Assembly: GCA_963819385.1 (NCBI GenBank)
Contig: CAWFVV010000003.1
Span: forward strand, 806,001 to 870,000
Origin: JAVDCA01 sp963819385
GTDB taxonomy: Bacteria > Pseudomonadota > Alphaproteobacteria > Rhizobiales > Xanthobacteraceae
Direction of reading: 5' to 3'
DNA length: 64,000 nucleotides
In this document: positions 23,881 through 32,248 of the stretch, piece after piece
Layout: every line of letters starts with the position of its first letter
Position numbering within the stretch: the first letter of the stretch is position 1
Program-made: the position numbers and the translations under genes
The notes under the pieces: model-generated
Told to the model about the DNA's origin: nothing
The model's input: only the letters and a program-made list of their open reading frames with translations
Database searches by the model: none

Positions 23881-23904
23881 GGCGCGCCGCCGCGGCGGCG
23901 CGCC
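23881..23904. terminator. GC hairpin between convergent autotransporter and ubiA
   Basis: GGCGCGCCGCC-GC-GGCGGCGCGCC, an 11-bp perfect stem two bases after the autotransporter stop. A loop of two bases would need opening of a pair. No T run on either side. Confidence 0.45.
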
Positions 23905-23913
23905 GCCATCACG

Positions 23914-24849
23914 TCACAGCCAGATGCGGCTCGCCGCGTCGAGCACCATGCCGGCGAACAGGATCAGGCCGGCGTCGCGGTCCGACTTGAACACGGTGAG
24001 GCAGTTGTCCGGATCGGCGATGTCGAGGCGCGCGATCTGCCAGCCGAGATGCGCCGCGAACGCGGCGAGCCCGAGCCAGAACACGGGGCCGCCGCTTGCC
24101 GCATACCCGGCGGCGCCGATCAGGATCACGGCGAGCGCATAGAACAGCGCCAGCATCGGCTTGGTGCGCTCCTCGAACAGGCGCGCGGTCGATTTGACGC
24201 CGATCAGCGCGTCGTCCTCGCGGTCCTGGTGGGCGTAGATCGTGTCGTAGCCGATCACCCACGCGATCGAGCCCGCGTAGAGCAGGTAGGCCGCCGCATC
24301 GAGCCGGCCGAACCATGCGGCCCAGCCCATCAGCGCGCCCCACGAGAAGGCGAGGCCGAGCACGATCTGCGGCCAGTAGGTGATGCGCTTCATGAACGGG
24401 TAGACGGCGACGACCGCGAGCGAGGCGATTCCGGTGACGATCGCAAACCGGTTGAACGTGAGCAGCACCGCGAGACCGACGAGGGCCTGCGCGACCAGGA
24501 ACGCAGCGGCTTGCGCGACGCTCACCTGCCCGGACGGAATCGGCCGCGAGCGCGTGCGCTCGACGCGGGCGTCGAGGTTGCGGTCGACGATGTCGTTCCA
24601 GGTGCAGCCGGCGCCGCGCATCACGAAGGCACCGACGAAGAACAGGATCAGGTGCCAGGGATTGGGCCACGGCGCGCGGGCCGCGATCGCGGCAAGCCCG
24701 GCCGACCACCAGCACGGGATCAGCAGCAGCCAGGCGCCGATCGGACGGTCGAAGCGGGCGAGCCGCAGATAAGGCTGCATCCAGCGCGGGGCGAGGCCGT
24801 CGACCCAGTTGCCGGTCGAATCGGCGACCCGTCCTGGCGCCGCGCTCAT
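23914..24849 (-). CDS. ubiA: 4-hydroxybenzoate polyprenyltransferase
   Basis: A 311-residue integral membrane prenyltransferase that attaches the polyprenyl tail to 4-hydroxybenzoate in ubiquinone synthesis. Both Asp-rich motifs are present: CTWNDIVDRNLDARVERT and YAHQDREDDALIGVKS, with SRPIPSG between. About eight hydrophobic helices fit the UbiA fold. The start at 24849 overlaps the stop of the upstream gene (ATGA), so the pair is coupled. The ubiA-rsmE neighbourhood is conserved in rhizobia. Confidence 0.95.
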   Translation of the reverse strand: MSAAPGRVADSTGNWVDGLAPRWMQPYLRLARFDRPIGAWLLLIPCWWSAGLAAIAARAPWPNPWHLILFFVGAFVMRGAGCTWNDIVDRNLDARVERTRSRPIPSGQVSVAQAAAFLVAQALVGLAVLLTFNRFAIVTGIASLAVVAVYPFMKRITYWPQIVLGLAFSWGALMGWAAWFGRLDAAAYLLYAGSIAWVIGYDTIYAHQDREDDALIGVKSTARLFEERTKPMLALFYALAVILIGAAGYAASGGPVFWLGLAAFAAHLGWQIARLDIADPDNCLTVFKSDRDAGLILFAGMVLDAASRIWL

Positions 24850-25520
24850 CGCGTGAGGACGGGCCCCGTCAGGGTGTCCATGGTGCCACCGACCTTGCGT
24901 TTCTTCGTCTCCTCGGCGTTCGGCTGAAGTGAGGCGCCGAGGGCGTCGGAGAGGCTCGGCGTCGCGGGCGCGGCCTGCGACGGGCCGGGCGAGCACAGCT
25001 TCTTCTTCGCCTCGGCGGTGTGGATGTGCACCTGCTTGATCTGCTCAATGGCCTGCTTGGGGATGCCGCATTTGGCCATGTTGGTTTCGGAGAACTTGAT
25101 CCACTTGAACTCGGCGGTCGAATAGAGGCTGACCACCTCGCACATTTTTTCGCGCGTCGGCTTCTTCTTGCTCTCGGCCTCGGCGGCGTGGGCCCGCTTT
25201 TCGACCTCCTGGCGATACATCTGGAAGTCCTGCATGCATTTCTGCTGTTCCGGGGTGGGGCCGGGGCCGCCCATCGCCATGCCGGGTGCAGGCGCGCCCT
25301 GCATGCCGGGGCCGCCGGGCATGGGCAGGGCAGTGGGCGCCGCCGGGGCCGGCCCGGCCGGCTGCGTCGGCCATGGGGCGTTCGCGGACGGCGGCGGCGG
25401 TGCGTCAGTCGGCCACGGCAGGTTCTGCGCTTGCGCCGCAGCGGCACAGCCGGTCACGACGGCAAGCGCCAACGGCAGGGAACGCGCAAATACACGTGCA
25501 GACACACGTGCGGAGGTCAT
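24846..25520 (-). CDS. Periplasmic Pro-rich protein upstream of ubiA
   Basis: A 224-residue secreted protein of unknown function. The start at 25520 has GGGAG nine bases upstream; an in-frame ATG three codons earlier is also possible. The signal peptide (SLPLALAVVTGCAAAAQAQ) contains a lipobox-like TGC-A, so it may be a lipoprotein. A Pro/Ala/Gly-rich stretch (about 30-85) with repeated PWPT follows. Then comes a conserved helical domain with four cysteines: PTPEQQKCMQDFQMYRQ, EKMCEVVSLYSTAEFKW, MAKCGIPKQAIEQIK and KKKLCSPG, which recalls the small cysteine-bridged helical proteins of rhizobia. Coupled to ubiA by a 4-nt overlap. Confidence 0.75.
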   Translation of the reverse strand: MTSARVSARVFARSLPLALAVVTGCAAAAQAQNLPWPTDAPPPPSANAPWPTQPAGPAPAAPTALPMPGGPGMQGAPAPGMAMGGPGPTPEQQKCMQDFQMYRQEVEKRAHAAEAESKKKPTREKMCEVVSLYSTAEFKWIKFSETNMAKCGIPKQAIEQIKQVHIHTAEAKKKLCSPGPSQAAPATPSLSDALGASLQPNAEETKKRKVGGTMDTLTGPVLTR

Positions 25521-25719
25521 GGATGCCATCTCCCGATCCCAGGTTCCTGATTCCAGGTTCCTGATTCCAATGCGGATCATTAAATCAACTCATTAACAAT
25601 CCCTCGAATCCGGCGATACCGCGGCAAGACGCCGAGGCTCTGGCTGCAAGACCTGAGGTCCAAGACCCCTGGCGGGCGCCCGCAACCCCCCGTAATCAGT
25701 CCTTTTCGAGCCCAAACCC

Positions 25720-26475
25720 ATGGCCCGCTACGATTTCCGCAGCCCGCGCCTCTATGTCGACCAGCCGCTGCAGGCGGGCGGGGCCGCTTCGCTCGACGAG
25801 CCGCAGGCGCATTACCTGCGCGACGTGCTGCGCCTCAAGCCCGGCGAGCGGGTGTTGGTGTTCAACGGCCGCGAGGGCGAATGGCGGGGTGCCGTCGAGG
25901 CGGCCGGAAAACGGTCCATGACGGTGCGGCTCGAGGCGCAGACCCGGCCGCAGGAAGCGGGCTGCGACCTCGACTATCTGTTCGCGCCGCTCAAGCGGGC
26001 GCGGCTCGACTACATGGTGCAGAAGGCGGTCGAGCTCGGCGTGGCGCGGCTTGCGCCGGTGATGACCCGCCATACCCAGGCCGAGCGCGTCAATGTCGGG
26101 CGCATGCGCGCCAACGCGATCGAGGCCGCCGAGCAGTGCGGCGTGCTGCGGCTGCCCGAGATCGCGGCGCCGGTCGCACTCGCGGCGGCGCTGACGGCGC
26201 TCGCGCCGGAGCGGCTGCTGATCTTCTGCGACGAGGATGCGCCGATCGCCGACCCGGCCGCCGCGCTCGCCGCGGCAGCGGGCGCCTCGGCGCTGGCGGT
26301 GCTGGTCGGACCCGAAGGCGGCTTTGCGGCGGAGGAGCGCGACATGCTGCTGTCCCGCCCCAACATCGTGCGGCTCGCGCTCGGGCCGCGCATCCTGCGG
26401 GCCGATACCGCCGCGGTCGCGGCGCTCGCGCTGGTGCAGGCGGTGCTGGGCGATTGGCGCGGCGGCGCCGGGTAA
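25720..26475 (+). CDS. rsmE: 16S rRNA m3U1498 methyltransferase
   Basis: A 251-residue SPOUT-class methyltransferase that methylates N3 of U1498 in 16S rRNA using SAM. The N-terminal PUA-like domain reads LDEPQAHYLRDVLRLKPGER. The SPOUT domain shows KRARLDYMVQKAVELGVARL, the ERVNVGRMRANAIEAAEQCG segment, the SAM-binding VLVGPEGGFAAEE and RLALGPRILRADTAA, which contribute to the trefoil knot. Length is normal. It is divergent from the ubiA pair. In many relatives gshA follows; here it does not. Confidence 0.95.
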   Translation: MARYDFRSPRLYVDQPLQAGGAASLDEPQAHYLRDVLRLKPGERVLVFNGREGEWRGAVEAAGKRSMTVRLEAQTRPQEAGCDLDYLFAPLKRARLDYMVQKAVELGVARLAPVMTRHTQAERVNVGRMRANAIEAAEQCGVLRLPEIAAPVALAAALTALAPERLLIFCDEDAPIADPAAALAAAAGASALAVLVGPEGGFAAEERDMLLSRPNIVRLALGPRILRADTAAVAALALVQAVLGDWRGGAG

Positions 26476-26635
26476 GGCCGGGGCAATGCCGGGGCTATTC
26501 CGCCGGTCACTATGGCGAAAAGGACACGCCCTCCGAGCTAAACCGTCGAATGCCCCCGTATTGGCTTGACCAGGCGGGGCGCGCGCGGCACCGTTAGGCT
26601 GCTCGTGGCAGCAGCGCTTTCAGGAGTACACATCC

Positions 26636-27101
26636 ATGTCGGGCCGCGTTTGGACACGCATTCTTCCGCTGGTGCTGGGTCTTCTGACGGTGGCGGGCAC
26701 GACCGGCCCGAGCCGCAGCGCCGGCTTCTTCGAGATGAATTTCTACCTGTCGGGCCCGCGCTACTCGGGTGAGGTCCCGCTCTGCACCGAGTTCGGGTCC
26801 GCTCGACCGCATCCAGTCGACTTTCTCGACCAAGGAGGGCCGCTTCTGGCACTCCGATCTGAAGATCGTGGATTTCAAGAACGTACATCAGATCGCGTTG
26901 CGGCCGTGGGTGGCCGGAACAATTCCGCGCCGGTTCTGCAGCGCCGACGCGCTCGTGTCGGACGGCGTCAAGCGGCGGGTCTATTACTCGATCGTCGAGG
27001 ACGGCGGCCTCATCGGAATGACGTACGGGGTCGAATGGTGCGTGGTGGGGCTCGACCGCAATTGGGCCTATAACCCAAGCTGCAAGGAAGCGCGGCCCTG
27101 A
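26636..27101 (+). pseudogene. Secreted protein of unknown function, frameshifted
   Basis: The first frame begins at 26636 with a signal peptide (MSGRVWTRILPLVLGLLTVA, cleavage near SRSA-G), then FFEMNFYLSGPRYSGEVPLC. The second frame continues PLDRIQSTFSTKEGRFWHSD, VDFKNVHQIALRPWVAGTIP, RRFCSADALVSDGVKRRVYY and ends at 27101. Removing one G from the GGG at 26795-26797 joins them as CTEFGPLDRIQS, for about 154 residues. Three or four cysteines suggest disulfides in the periplasm. I recognise the sort of protein from rhizobial genomes but know no function. Confidence 0.65.
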
Positions 27102-27102
27102 C

Positions 27103-27130
27103 GGTAGTGTCTTCAAACTGAGACACTACC
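27103..27130 (+). terminator. Hairpin after the 26636 gene
   Basis: GGTAGTGTCT and AGACACTACC form a perfect 10-bp stem with an 8-nt loop, one base after the stop codon. No T run follows. Confidence 0.45.
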
Positions 27131-27242
27131 GCCCTGACGGCGGGCGAGGTTGTCCACGGTACGTTCGTTTTTTGTTCTTGCTATGTTTGAAAAATTCAAC
27201 TATTGGGGGTGGGTCCTTCCCGTAGAGTAAAGGGGACCTACC

Positions 27243-27944
27243 ATGGCCAACATCGTTACGCGCATCGCGGTCATCACCGCACTTCTCCTCGCAATCAGTC
27301 TGGTATCGAGTGAAGCCCAGGACCGGCGGCAGAACGAGCCGGGCCAGTTCGACTTCTACGTGCTCTCCCTGTCATGGTCGCCGTCGTTCTGCGACGCCGT
27401 GACAGAACGCTCGCCGCAAAATGCGGCGCGCCAGCCGGAATGCGGCAAGCAGCCCTTCGCGTTCATCGTGCAAGGCCTGTGGCCGCAATACGAGCGCGGG
27501 TTTCCGGAATTCTGCCAGAATCCGGCACCCCGCCTCGACCGCAACGTCATCTCGTCGATGATCGACCTGATGCCGAGCCCGCGCCTGATCTTCCGCGAAT
27601 GGGATCGGCACGGCGTGTGCTCGGGGTTGCCGGCGCGCGCCTATTTCGAGGCCGTGCGCAAGGCGCGCGCATTGGTGAAGATTCCGCCGGACTACCTCGA
27701 CCTGGCCCAGCCCAAGACGGTCACGCCGATCGAGGTCAAGGATGCTTTCGTCGCCGCCAATCCGGGATTGCCGCATGACGGGATCGCGGTCGGCTGCGAT
27801 GCCAAGCGTCTCAACGCGGTGCGGATCTGCCTGAGCAAAGACCTGCAATTCCGCAGCTGCGCCGAGGTCGATCAGCGTTCGTGTCAACGCGAGCAGGTGC
27901 TGATGCCGCGCGTGCGTAGCGGCGAGCAGGCTGCCGGCGGTTGA
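27243..27944 (+). CDS. RNase T2-family protein with altered catalytic motif
   Basis: A 233-residue secreted RNase T2 relative with a signal peptide (MANIVTRIAVITALLLAIS, cleavage near SEA-Q). RNase T2 enzymes cut single-stranded RNA through 2',3'-cyclic intermediates in the periplasm or outside. The opening FDFYVLSLSWSPSFC, CAS II (FREWDRHGVC, with E119 and H123) and paired cysteines are all present. CAS I should read F-x-x-H-G-L-W-P, but here it is FIVQGLWPQ: the catalytic His is Gln at residue 77 (codon CAA, 27471-27473). The protein is therefore either catalytically impaired or carries a one-base error. Start follows AAGGGGACC. Confidence 0.87.
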   Translation: MANIVTRIAVITALLLAISLVSSEAQDRRQNEPGQFDFYVLSLSWSPSFCDAVTERSPQNAARQPECGKQPFAFIVQGLWPQYERGFPEFCQNPAPRLDRNVISSMIDLMPSPRLIFREWDRHGVCSGLPARAYFEAVRKARALVKIPPDYLDLAQPKTVTPIEVKDAFVAANPGLPHDGIAVGCDAKRLNAVRICLSKDLQFRSCAEVDQRSCQREQVLMPRVRSGEQAAGG

Positions 27945-28012
27945 GATCCTGCGCGGCCGTTGGAGCATGTTGCGTACTTCTCCAGCGGCCGGGTCGGGGT
28001 TAGGAAGGCGTG

Positions 28013-28876
28013 ATGAATTATCGTCACGCCTTCCACGCCGGCAACATCGCCGATGTCCTCAAGCACGCCGTGCTTGCCCGCATCCTGGTGCACCTCGGCG
28101 AGAAAGCGGCGGCCTTCCGCGTCATCGACACCCACGCGGGCACCGGCCGTTATGACCTCACGTCGGAGCAAGCAGCGCGCACCGGCGAATGGCGCGACGG
28201 CATCGGCCGGCTGTCGGCCGCCGAATTCACCGACGATATCGGCGGCCTGCTGGCGCCCTATCTGGCGGCGGTCGCGGCAGCTAATCGGGCCGGGGCGCTG
28301 CGCTACTATCCGGGCTCGCCCCTGATCGCCTTGAGCCTGATGCGGCCGCAGGACCGGCTGGTCGCCTGCGAGCTCGAGCCTCGCGCGGCCGCGAAACTGA
28401 GCGCGAACCTGCACCACGACGCCCGCGCCCGCGCCGTCGCGATCGACGGCTGGACGGCACTCAATGCCTATGTGCCGCCCAAGGAGCGGCGCGGCCTCGT
28501 CCTGATCGACCCGCCCTACGAGGACAAGCATGAGTTCGCGCGGCTCGCCGACGCCCTCGTGGGCGCCCAGCGTAAATGGGCGACCGGGATCTACCTCGTC
28601 TGGTACCCAATCAAGGATCGGGTCGGGCCGGACCGCCTGGCGGCCGTGCTGCGTCGCGGCGCGGCGACGAAAAGCGGGCAAAAAGTCATGCGCGTCGAGC
28701 TCGAATGGGCATCGGCCGAGGCTCCGGGTGGGCTCACCGGGGCCGGCCTCGCCATCGTCAACCCGCCATGGCGGCTTGCCGACGAGCTTGGGCGGATATT
28801 GCCGGCCCTTCGCGCCGCGCTGGGGCCGCCGGCCGACGGCCGGGCAAAAGTCGATTGGCTTGCGGGCGACCGTTAA
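28013..28876 (+). CDS. rlmJ: 23S rRNA m6A2030 methyltransferase
   Basis: A 287-residue SAM-dependent methyltransferase for N6 of A2030 in 23S rRNA. Diagnostic parts: the opening MNYRHAFHAGNIADVLKH, the SAM motif IDTHAGTGRYDL, the catalytic LIDPPYEDKHEF (DPPY), YLVWYPIKDR and LAIVNPPWRLADEL. The ATG at 28013 has AGGAAGG upstream; a GTG one codon earlier is possible. Length is as in E. coli RlmJ. It follows the RNase T2 gene by 68 nt, perhaps in one transcript. Confidence 0.95.
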   Translation: MNYRHAFHAGNIADVLKHAVLARILVHLGEKAAAFRVIDTHAGTGRYDLTSEQAARTGEWRDGIGRLSAAEFTDDIGGLLAPYLAAVAAANRAGALRYYPGSPLIALSLMRPQDRLVACELEPRAAAKLSANLHHDARARAVAIDGWTALNAYVPPKERRGLVLIDPPYEDKHEFARLADALVGAQRKWATGIYLVWYPIKDRVGPDRLAAVLRRGAATKSGQKVMRVELEWASAEAPGGLTGAGLAIVNPPWRLADELGRILPALRAALGPPADGRAKVDWLAGDR

Positions 28877-29084
28877 ACCTTCGAGCGGACTTAGTCGGGC
28901 CTTTTTACTGTACGGAGTTGTATGTTAGTGTCCCGCGGGGCTTTGACGTTCCATCTCCTTCGGGAGGCGGCGGTTATGTCCGAGGCCGAGTGAGTGGCCG
29001 GAGCTTTTCCCGTCGGTGAATGTCCAGCCGAGCCGTCGCGCCGTGGGGGCCGACGGCGGAGCAACCACGGGGAGGAGTTTCCCG

Positions 29085-29300
29085 ATGGCGATGACCGGTA
29101 CGGTCAAGTTCTTCAATGGCGAACGCGGCTATGGCTTCATCAAGCCGGACGACGGCGGACGCGATGTATTCGTTCACATCACGGCGGTCGAGCGCGCCGG
29201 CTTGAAAGCGCTCAACGAGGGCCAGCGCATCAGCTTCGATGTGGAGCCCGACAAGAAGGGCAAGGGACCGAAAGCCGTGAACCTCGTCGTCACTGGTTGA
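29085..29300 (+). CDS. cspA: Cold-shock-domain protein
   Basis: A 71-residue single CSD protein that binds single-stranded RNA and DNA and melts RNA structure. RNP1 is GERGYGFIKPDD and RNP2 is DVFVHITAVERAG; the opening MTGTVKFFN is typical. The start at 29085 follows GGGGAGGAG; the frame is open to 29016 but those residues are not family-like. The 5' region from about 28877 includes a short hairpin (CTCCTTCGGGAG) and a five-codon mini-ORF (ATGTCCGAG...TGA), consistent with a structured leader as in other csp genes; regulation by cold is inferred only from the family. Confidence 0.95.
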   Translation: MAMTGTVKFFNGERGYGFIKPDDGGRDVFVHITAVERAGLKALNEGQRISFDVEPDKKGKGPKAVNLVVTG

Positions 29301-29378
29301 CGACGCGCGCTTCACGGCTGATCGATCCTCGGCCCGGCGACCATCGGCGCGGCGTCCGACGCGCGGTGCGTTGCTTAA

Positions 29379-29500
29379 AGCGTATTCCGTTCCTACGGAA
29401 TCGGAAGACGTTGTGTTTTTTATTTTGCGGATGTTTTTGTCGGCGAACCGGCGTCCACCCCAGATCAAGTCGGAGACAGGCTTTCGCCGGAACGTGCGCC
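29379..29500. repeat. Rhizobial intergenic repeat after cspA
   Basis: A composite element with GTATTCCGTTCCTACGGAAT (palindromic core) and later TTTGTCGGCGAACCGG, followed by GGCTTTCGCCGG. A fragment of the same element, CTTGTCGGCGAACCGG, occurs near 17132. No gene lies in 29301-29637. Confidence 0.55.
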
Positions 29501-29637
29501 GGCGGCATTTTTCTCGCCGTCGATATCCGGTTGCCGAACCGCCATGCGCCGTATAACGGTTCGCCACGGCGGCCCGGCGCACCAGCGCGGGGCTGCGTGG
29601 TGCGTTTCATTTCAAATCAAAGTCAAAGGACCGACCG

Positions 29638-30240
29638 ATGATTCTGCGCTCTGCTCCGGCATCGCCCTTCGCGCGCAAGGTCAGGATGGCGGCGATCATT
29701 CTCGGCCTCGAGAGCCGCATCACGATCCAGGCCGCCGATACGATCGATCCCAACGATACCGTGCGTCAGCAAAATCCGCTCGGCAAGATTCCGGCGCTCG
29801 TGCTCGACGACGGCCTCGTGCTGTTCAATTCGCGCGTCATCCTCGAATATCTCGATCATCTCGCGGGCGGCGGCCGCATCATTCCGGCCGATCCGAAGGC
29901 ACGCTTTGCGGCGCTGCGCCTGCATGCGCTCGCCGACGGCATCATGGATGCGTCGATCCTGCTCGTGTACGAGGGCCGCTGGCGCGACCCGGCCAAGCAC
30001 GAGCCGAAGTGGATCGAGCACCAGGCCGGCAAGGTGGCGCGCGGCCTCGCGTCGCTCGAAGCGGCGCCGCCGGCGCGCGACGCGACGCCGACCGTCGGCC
30101 AGATCGCGCTCGCCTGCATGCTCGGGTATCAGGATTTCCGTTTCCACGGCACCTGGCGCAAGGACCATCCTCGGCTGGTGAAGTACCTCGAGGATTTTGC
30201 CGCCGCGGTGCCGGCATTCAAGGCGACGGCCCCGGCCTGA
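29638..30240 (+). CDS. Glutathione S-transferase-family protein
   Basis: A 200-residue cytosolic GST-like protein. The thioredoxin-like N-terminal domain (1-80) shows RSAPASPFARKVRMAAIILG, with the Ser-Pro-x-x-x-K active-site form, QQNPLGKIPALVLDDG with the cis-Pro, and LFNSRVILEYLDHLA for glutathione binding. The all-helical C-terminal domain has LHALADGIMDASILL. Members conjugate or transfer glutathione on electrophiles; the substrate is unknown. It is transcribed alone and ends at a bidirectional terminator shared with the opposing gene. Confidence 0.92.
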   Translation: MILRSAPASPFARKVRMAAIILGLESRITIQAADTIDPNDTVRQQNPLGKIPALVLDDGLVLFNSRVILEYLDHLAGGGRIIPADPKARFAALRLHALADGIMDASILLVYEGRWRDPAKHEPKWIEHQAGKVARGLASLEAAPPARDATPTVGQIALACMLGYQDFRFHGTWRKDHPRLVKYLEDFAAAVPAFKATAPA

Positions 30241-30281
30241 ACGCGCACGCGGCAACGCGTACGTTCCGGCTGACCAATAAA

Positions 30282-30308
30282 AAAGCCCCGGCCATCGGCC
30301 GGGGCTTT
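30282..30308. terminator. Bidirectional rho-independent terminator
   Basis: A 12-bp stem (AAAGCCCCGGCC / GGCCGGGGCTTT) with a 3-nt ATC loop. It has A-rich sequence on the left and T-rich on the right, so it serves both the GST gene (plus) and the barrel gene (minus). Confidence 0.85.
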
Positions 30309-30331
30309 CGCCGTCAGGCTTGATCGATCGA

Positions 30332-30994
30332 TCAGAACCGCAGGTTCAGGCCGCCACGGACAACGTTGGCATTGAAGCTGACGTTGTCGCCGCCGAGGAG
30401 GTTGCAGTTCAGGCCGCACTGGAAGCTGCCGAGATCGTAGTGCAGGTACTCGACCTTGGCGGTGATGTTGTTGACGACCGCGAACTCGACGCCCGCACCG
30501 ACGGTCCAGCCGAGCTGCGTGCTGGTCATGCCGGTGAAGCCCGGATTGCTCGCCTGCACGTCGCCGAAGGCGGCGCCACCCGTGAGGTAGGGCATCCAGC
30601 GATCGAACGAGTAGCCGACGCGGCCGCGCGCGGTCCCGAGCCAGTTGTTCTGGGTGGTGCAGTTGCCGCCGAGGCAGGTTGCCACCGCGGTGCTTCCCTT
30701 GATGTTGGCCCAGTCGATGTCGCCCTCGAGGCCGAGCACCCACGGACCGGTCTGCCAGTTGTAGCCGATCGTGCCGCCGACCATGGCGCCGGACGTATCG
30801 AAGCCGCCGACCGAGTCCCACGACGAGCTGCCCCAGCCGCCGCCGCCGTTGATACCGACGTAGAAGCCCGTCCAGTTGTAGTAGGGCGTCGCGATCGGCG
30901 GAGCCTTGGTGTACATCGGCCGCGGCAAGTCAGCCGCGTTAGCCAGGCTGACCATCGCCAGGACACCGGCACTCGCGAGCAGTAAACGCTTCAT
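30332..30994 (-). CDS. Omp25/31-like outer-membrane beta-barrel protein
   Basis: A 220-residue outer-membrane protein of the OmpA-like transmembrane-domain group found in Brucella, Bradyrhizobium and relatives. AGGAGG precedes the start. The signal peptide is MKRLLLASAGVLAMVSLANA with cleavage before ADLP. The mature protein has YYNWTGFYVGINGGGGWG at its first strand, GGTIGYNWQTGPWVLGLEGD, RGRVGYSFDRWMPYLTGG, KVEYLHYDLG and ends in LNLRF, the barrel signal. An eight-strand barrel is expected. Role in membrane integrity is inferred from the family. Confidence 0.92.
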   Translation of the reverse strand: MKRLLLASAGVLAMVSLANAADLPRPMYTKAPPIATPYYNWTGFYVGINGGGGWGSSSWDSVGGFDTSGAMVGGTIGYNWQTGPWVLGLEGDIDWANIKGSTAVATCLGGNCTTQNNWLGTARGRVGYSFDRWMPYLTGGAAFGDVQASNPGFTGMTSTQLGWTVGAGVEFAVVNNITAKVEYLHYDLGSFQCGLNCNLLGGDNVSFNANVVRGGLNLRF

Positions 30995-31288
30995 AACCCA
31001 TCCTCCTGTCTTAACCCTTGACGCTAAAGTATTCGATCGTAGGCTCGTGTCTAGTGCACGAAAGACACACCCCAAGCACTGAAAACACCATGGTAGATGA
31101 ATAGTTTACGTGCCGAATTTCGCCCGAGTATTGCCTCAATTTGGTCCCCGGAAGCTCACATTCCGAGTTCCCTCGGACGAGTTTCATGGTTACCAAAAAT
31201 TAATACTGTGGAGGACTTCGGCAGGGTTCCCAGTGCTCTTCACGTCAACAACGTTAATCCCGGTAAAACGTTCCGCGTCGCATAGCTG

Positions 31289-31903
31289 TCAAAATCGATA
31301 ATTCACGCCCAAACGCAGGACGTTCAACTCAAATCCGGTGTTGCGAAATAGGACGTAGCGCTGGTCGGACAGGTCGACGAACAGGTACTCCGCCTTGACG
31401 GACCAATTGGGCGTGAGGCCCACCTCGAGGCCGCCGCCGCCCGCCCACCCCACGTGCGTATTGGCTTCCCGCAGCCCATTCGTCTCGATCCGGCCGCCCC
31501 CGTAAGCGAGGCCGAAGGTCGCATAGAGCATCACGCTGTCGAGCGCATAGCCGACGCGGCCGCGCAGCGTTCCGAACCATGGATTGGAGAATTGCCATGC
31601 CGCGAACCGGCCGCCGGCGTCCGATCCCTGCAGGTCAGTCTCGGCACCGACCACGAACGCGCCGAATTGCCAGTTGTAGCCGCCCTGCAGCCCGCCCATG
31701 ACGCCGTTCAGATCGCCAGCATTCGTCGCGGTGCCCGACTGATAGCCGAGGTTGAGCCCGACATAGGGGCCGACCCAGTTGTAGGTCGGGTAGGGCGGCG
31801 CGGCCGTATAGGGGCCGCGCGGGATGTCGGCGGCGCGGGCCGTTCCGGCGCCAACCATCAGGCAGATCGCGGCTACTCCAATCGTTGCGGCGCAGGCCCG
31901 CAT
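31289..31903 (-). CDS. Omp25/31-like outer-membrane beta-barrel protein, second copy
   Basis: A 204-residue relative of the barrel at 30332. The start at 31903 has GAGGAG at correct spacing, and the signal peptide begins there (MRACAATIGVAAICLMVGAG, cleavage near ARA-ADIP). Strand motifs: YNWVGPYVGLNLGYQSG, GGLQGGYNWQFGAFVVGAET, RGRVGYALDSVMLYATFG, WSVKAEYLFVDL and the C-terminal LGVNYRF. It is on the same strand as the 30332 gene but 295 nt upstream of it, with an AT-rich gap at about 31000-31280, so each probably has its own promoter. Confidence 0.9.
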   Translation of the reverse strand: MRACAATIGVAAICLMVGAGTARAADIPRGPYTAAPPYPTYNWVGPYVGLNLGYQSGTATNAGDLNGVMGGLQGGYNWQFGAFVVGAETDLQGSDAGGRFAAWQFSNPWFGTLRGRVGYALDSVMLYATFGLAYGGGRIETNGLREANTHVGWAGGGGLEVGLTPNWSVKAEYLFVDLSDQRYVLFRNTGFELNVLRLGVNYRF

Positions 31904-32248
31904 GTGCTCCTCGGCGCGTGGGTCCGGCCCGCCGCATGGCGGCCGCCGGCATAGGCCTTGGCGCAGTCGCGGCATCGATGGTGATGTCCGGGCGCGGCCG
32001 GCAAGGCAAAAAATCCGTCGTTACGTCGATTAAAATCGCGATGCTGCCGTTAAGCGTCAGTGAAGCGGGGCGGGCCGCTTGCGATTTACCTTAAGCATCC
32101 GTATCCGGCCGGACGCCGACGGGCGCGGGCATGGCGCGTCCGCGTGTCCATTTCACCCGGGCGTGCCCGCGCGTTATGCTGCGCCCCGCGGTTCGTACGC
32201 GCTCCCGGCCGCTGTCAGTCCACTCGGGGCGCGCGTTGTCTGTGCCGC

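Noticed and set aside
29371..29556. A 61-codon plus-strand frame after cspA
   Set aside because: It lies inside a known type of rhizobial intergenic repeat and has no ribosome-binding site.
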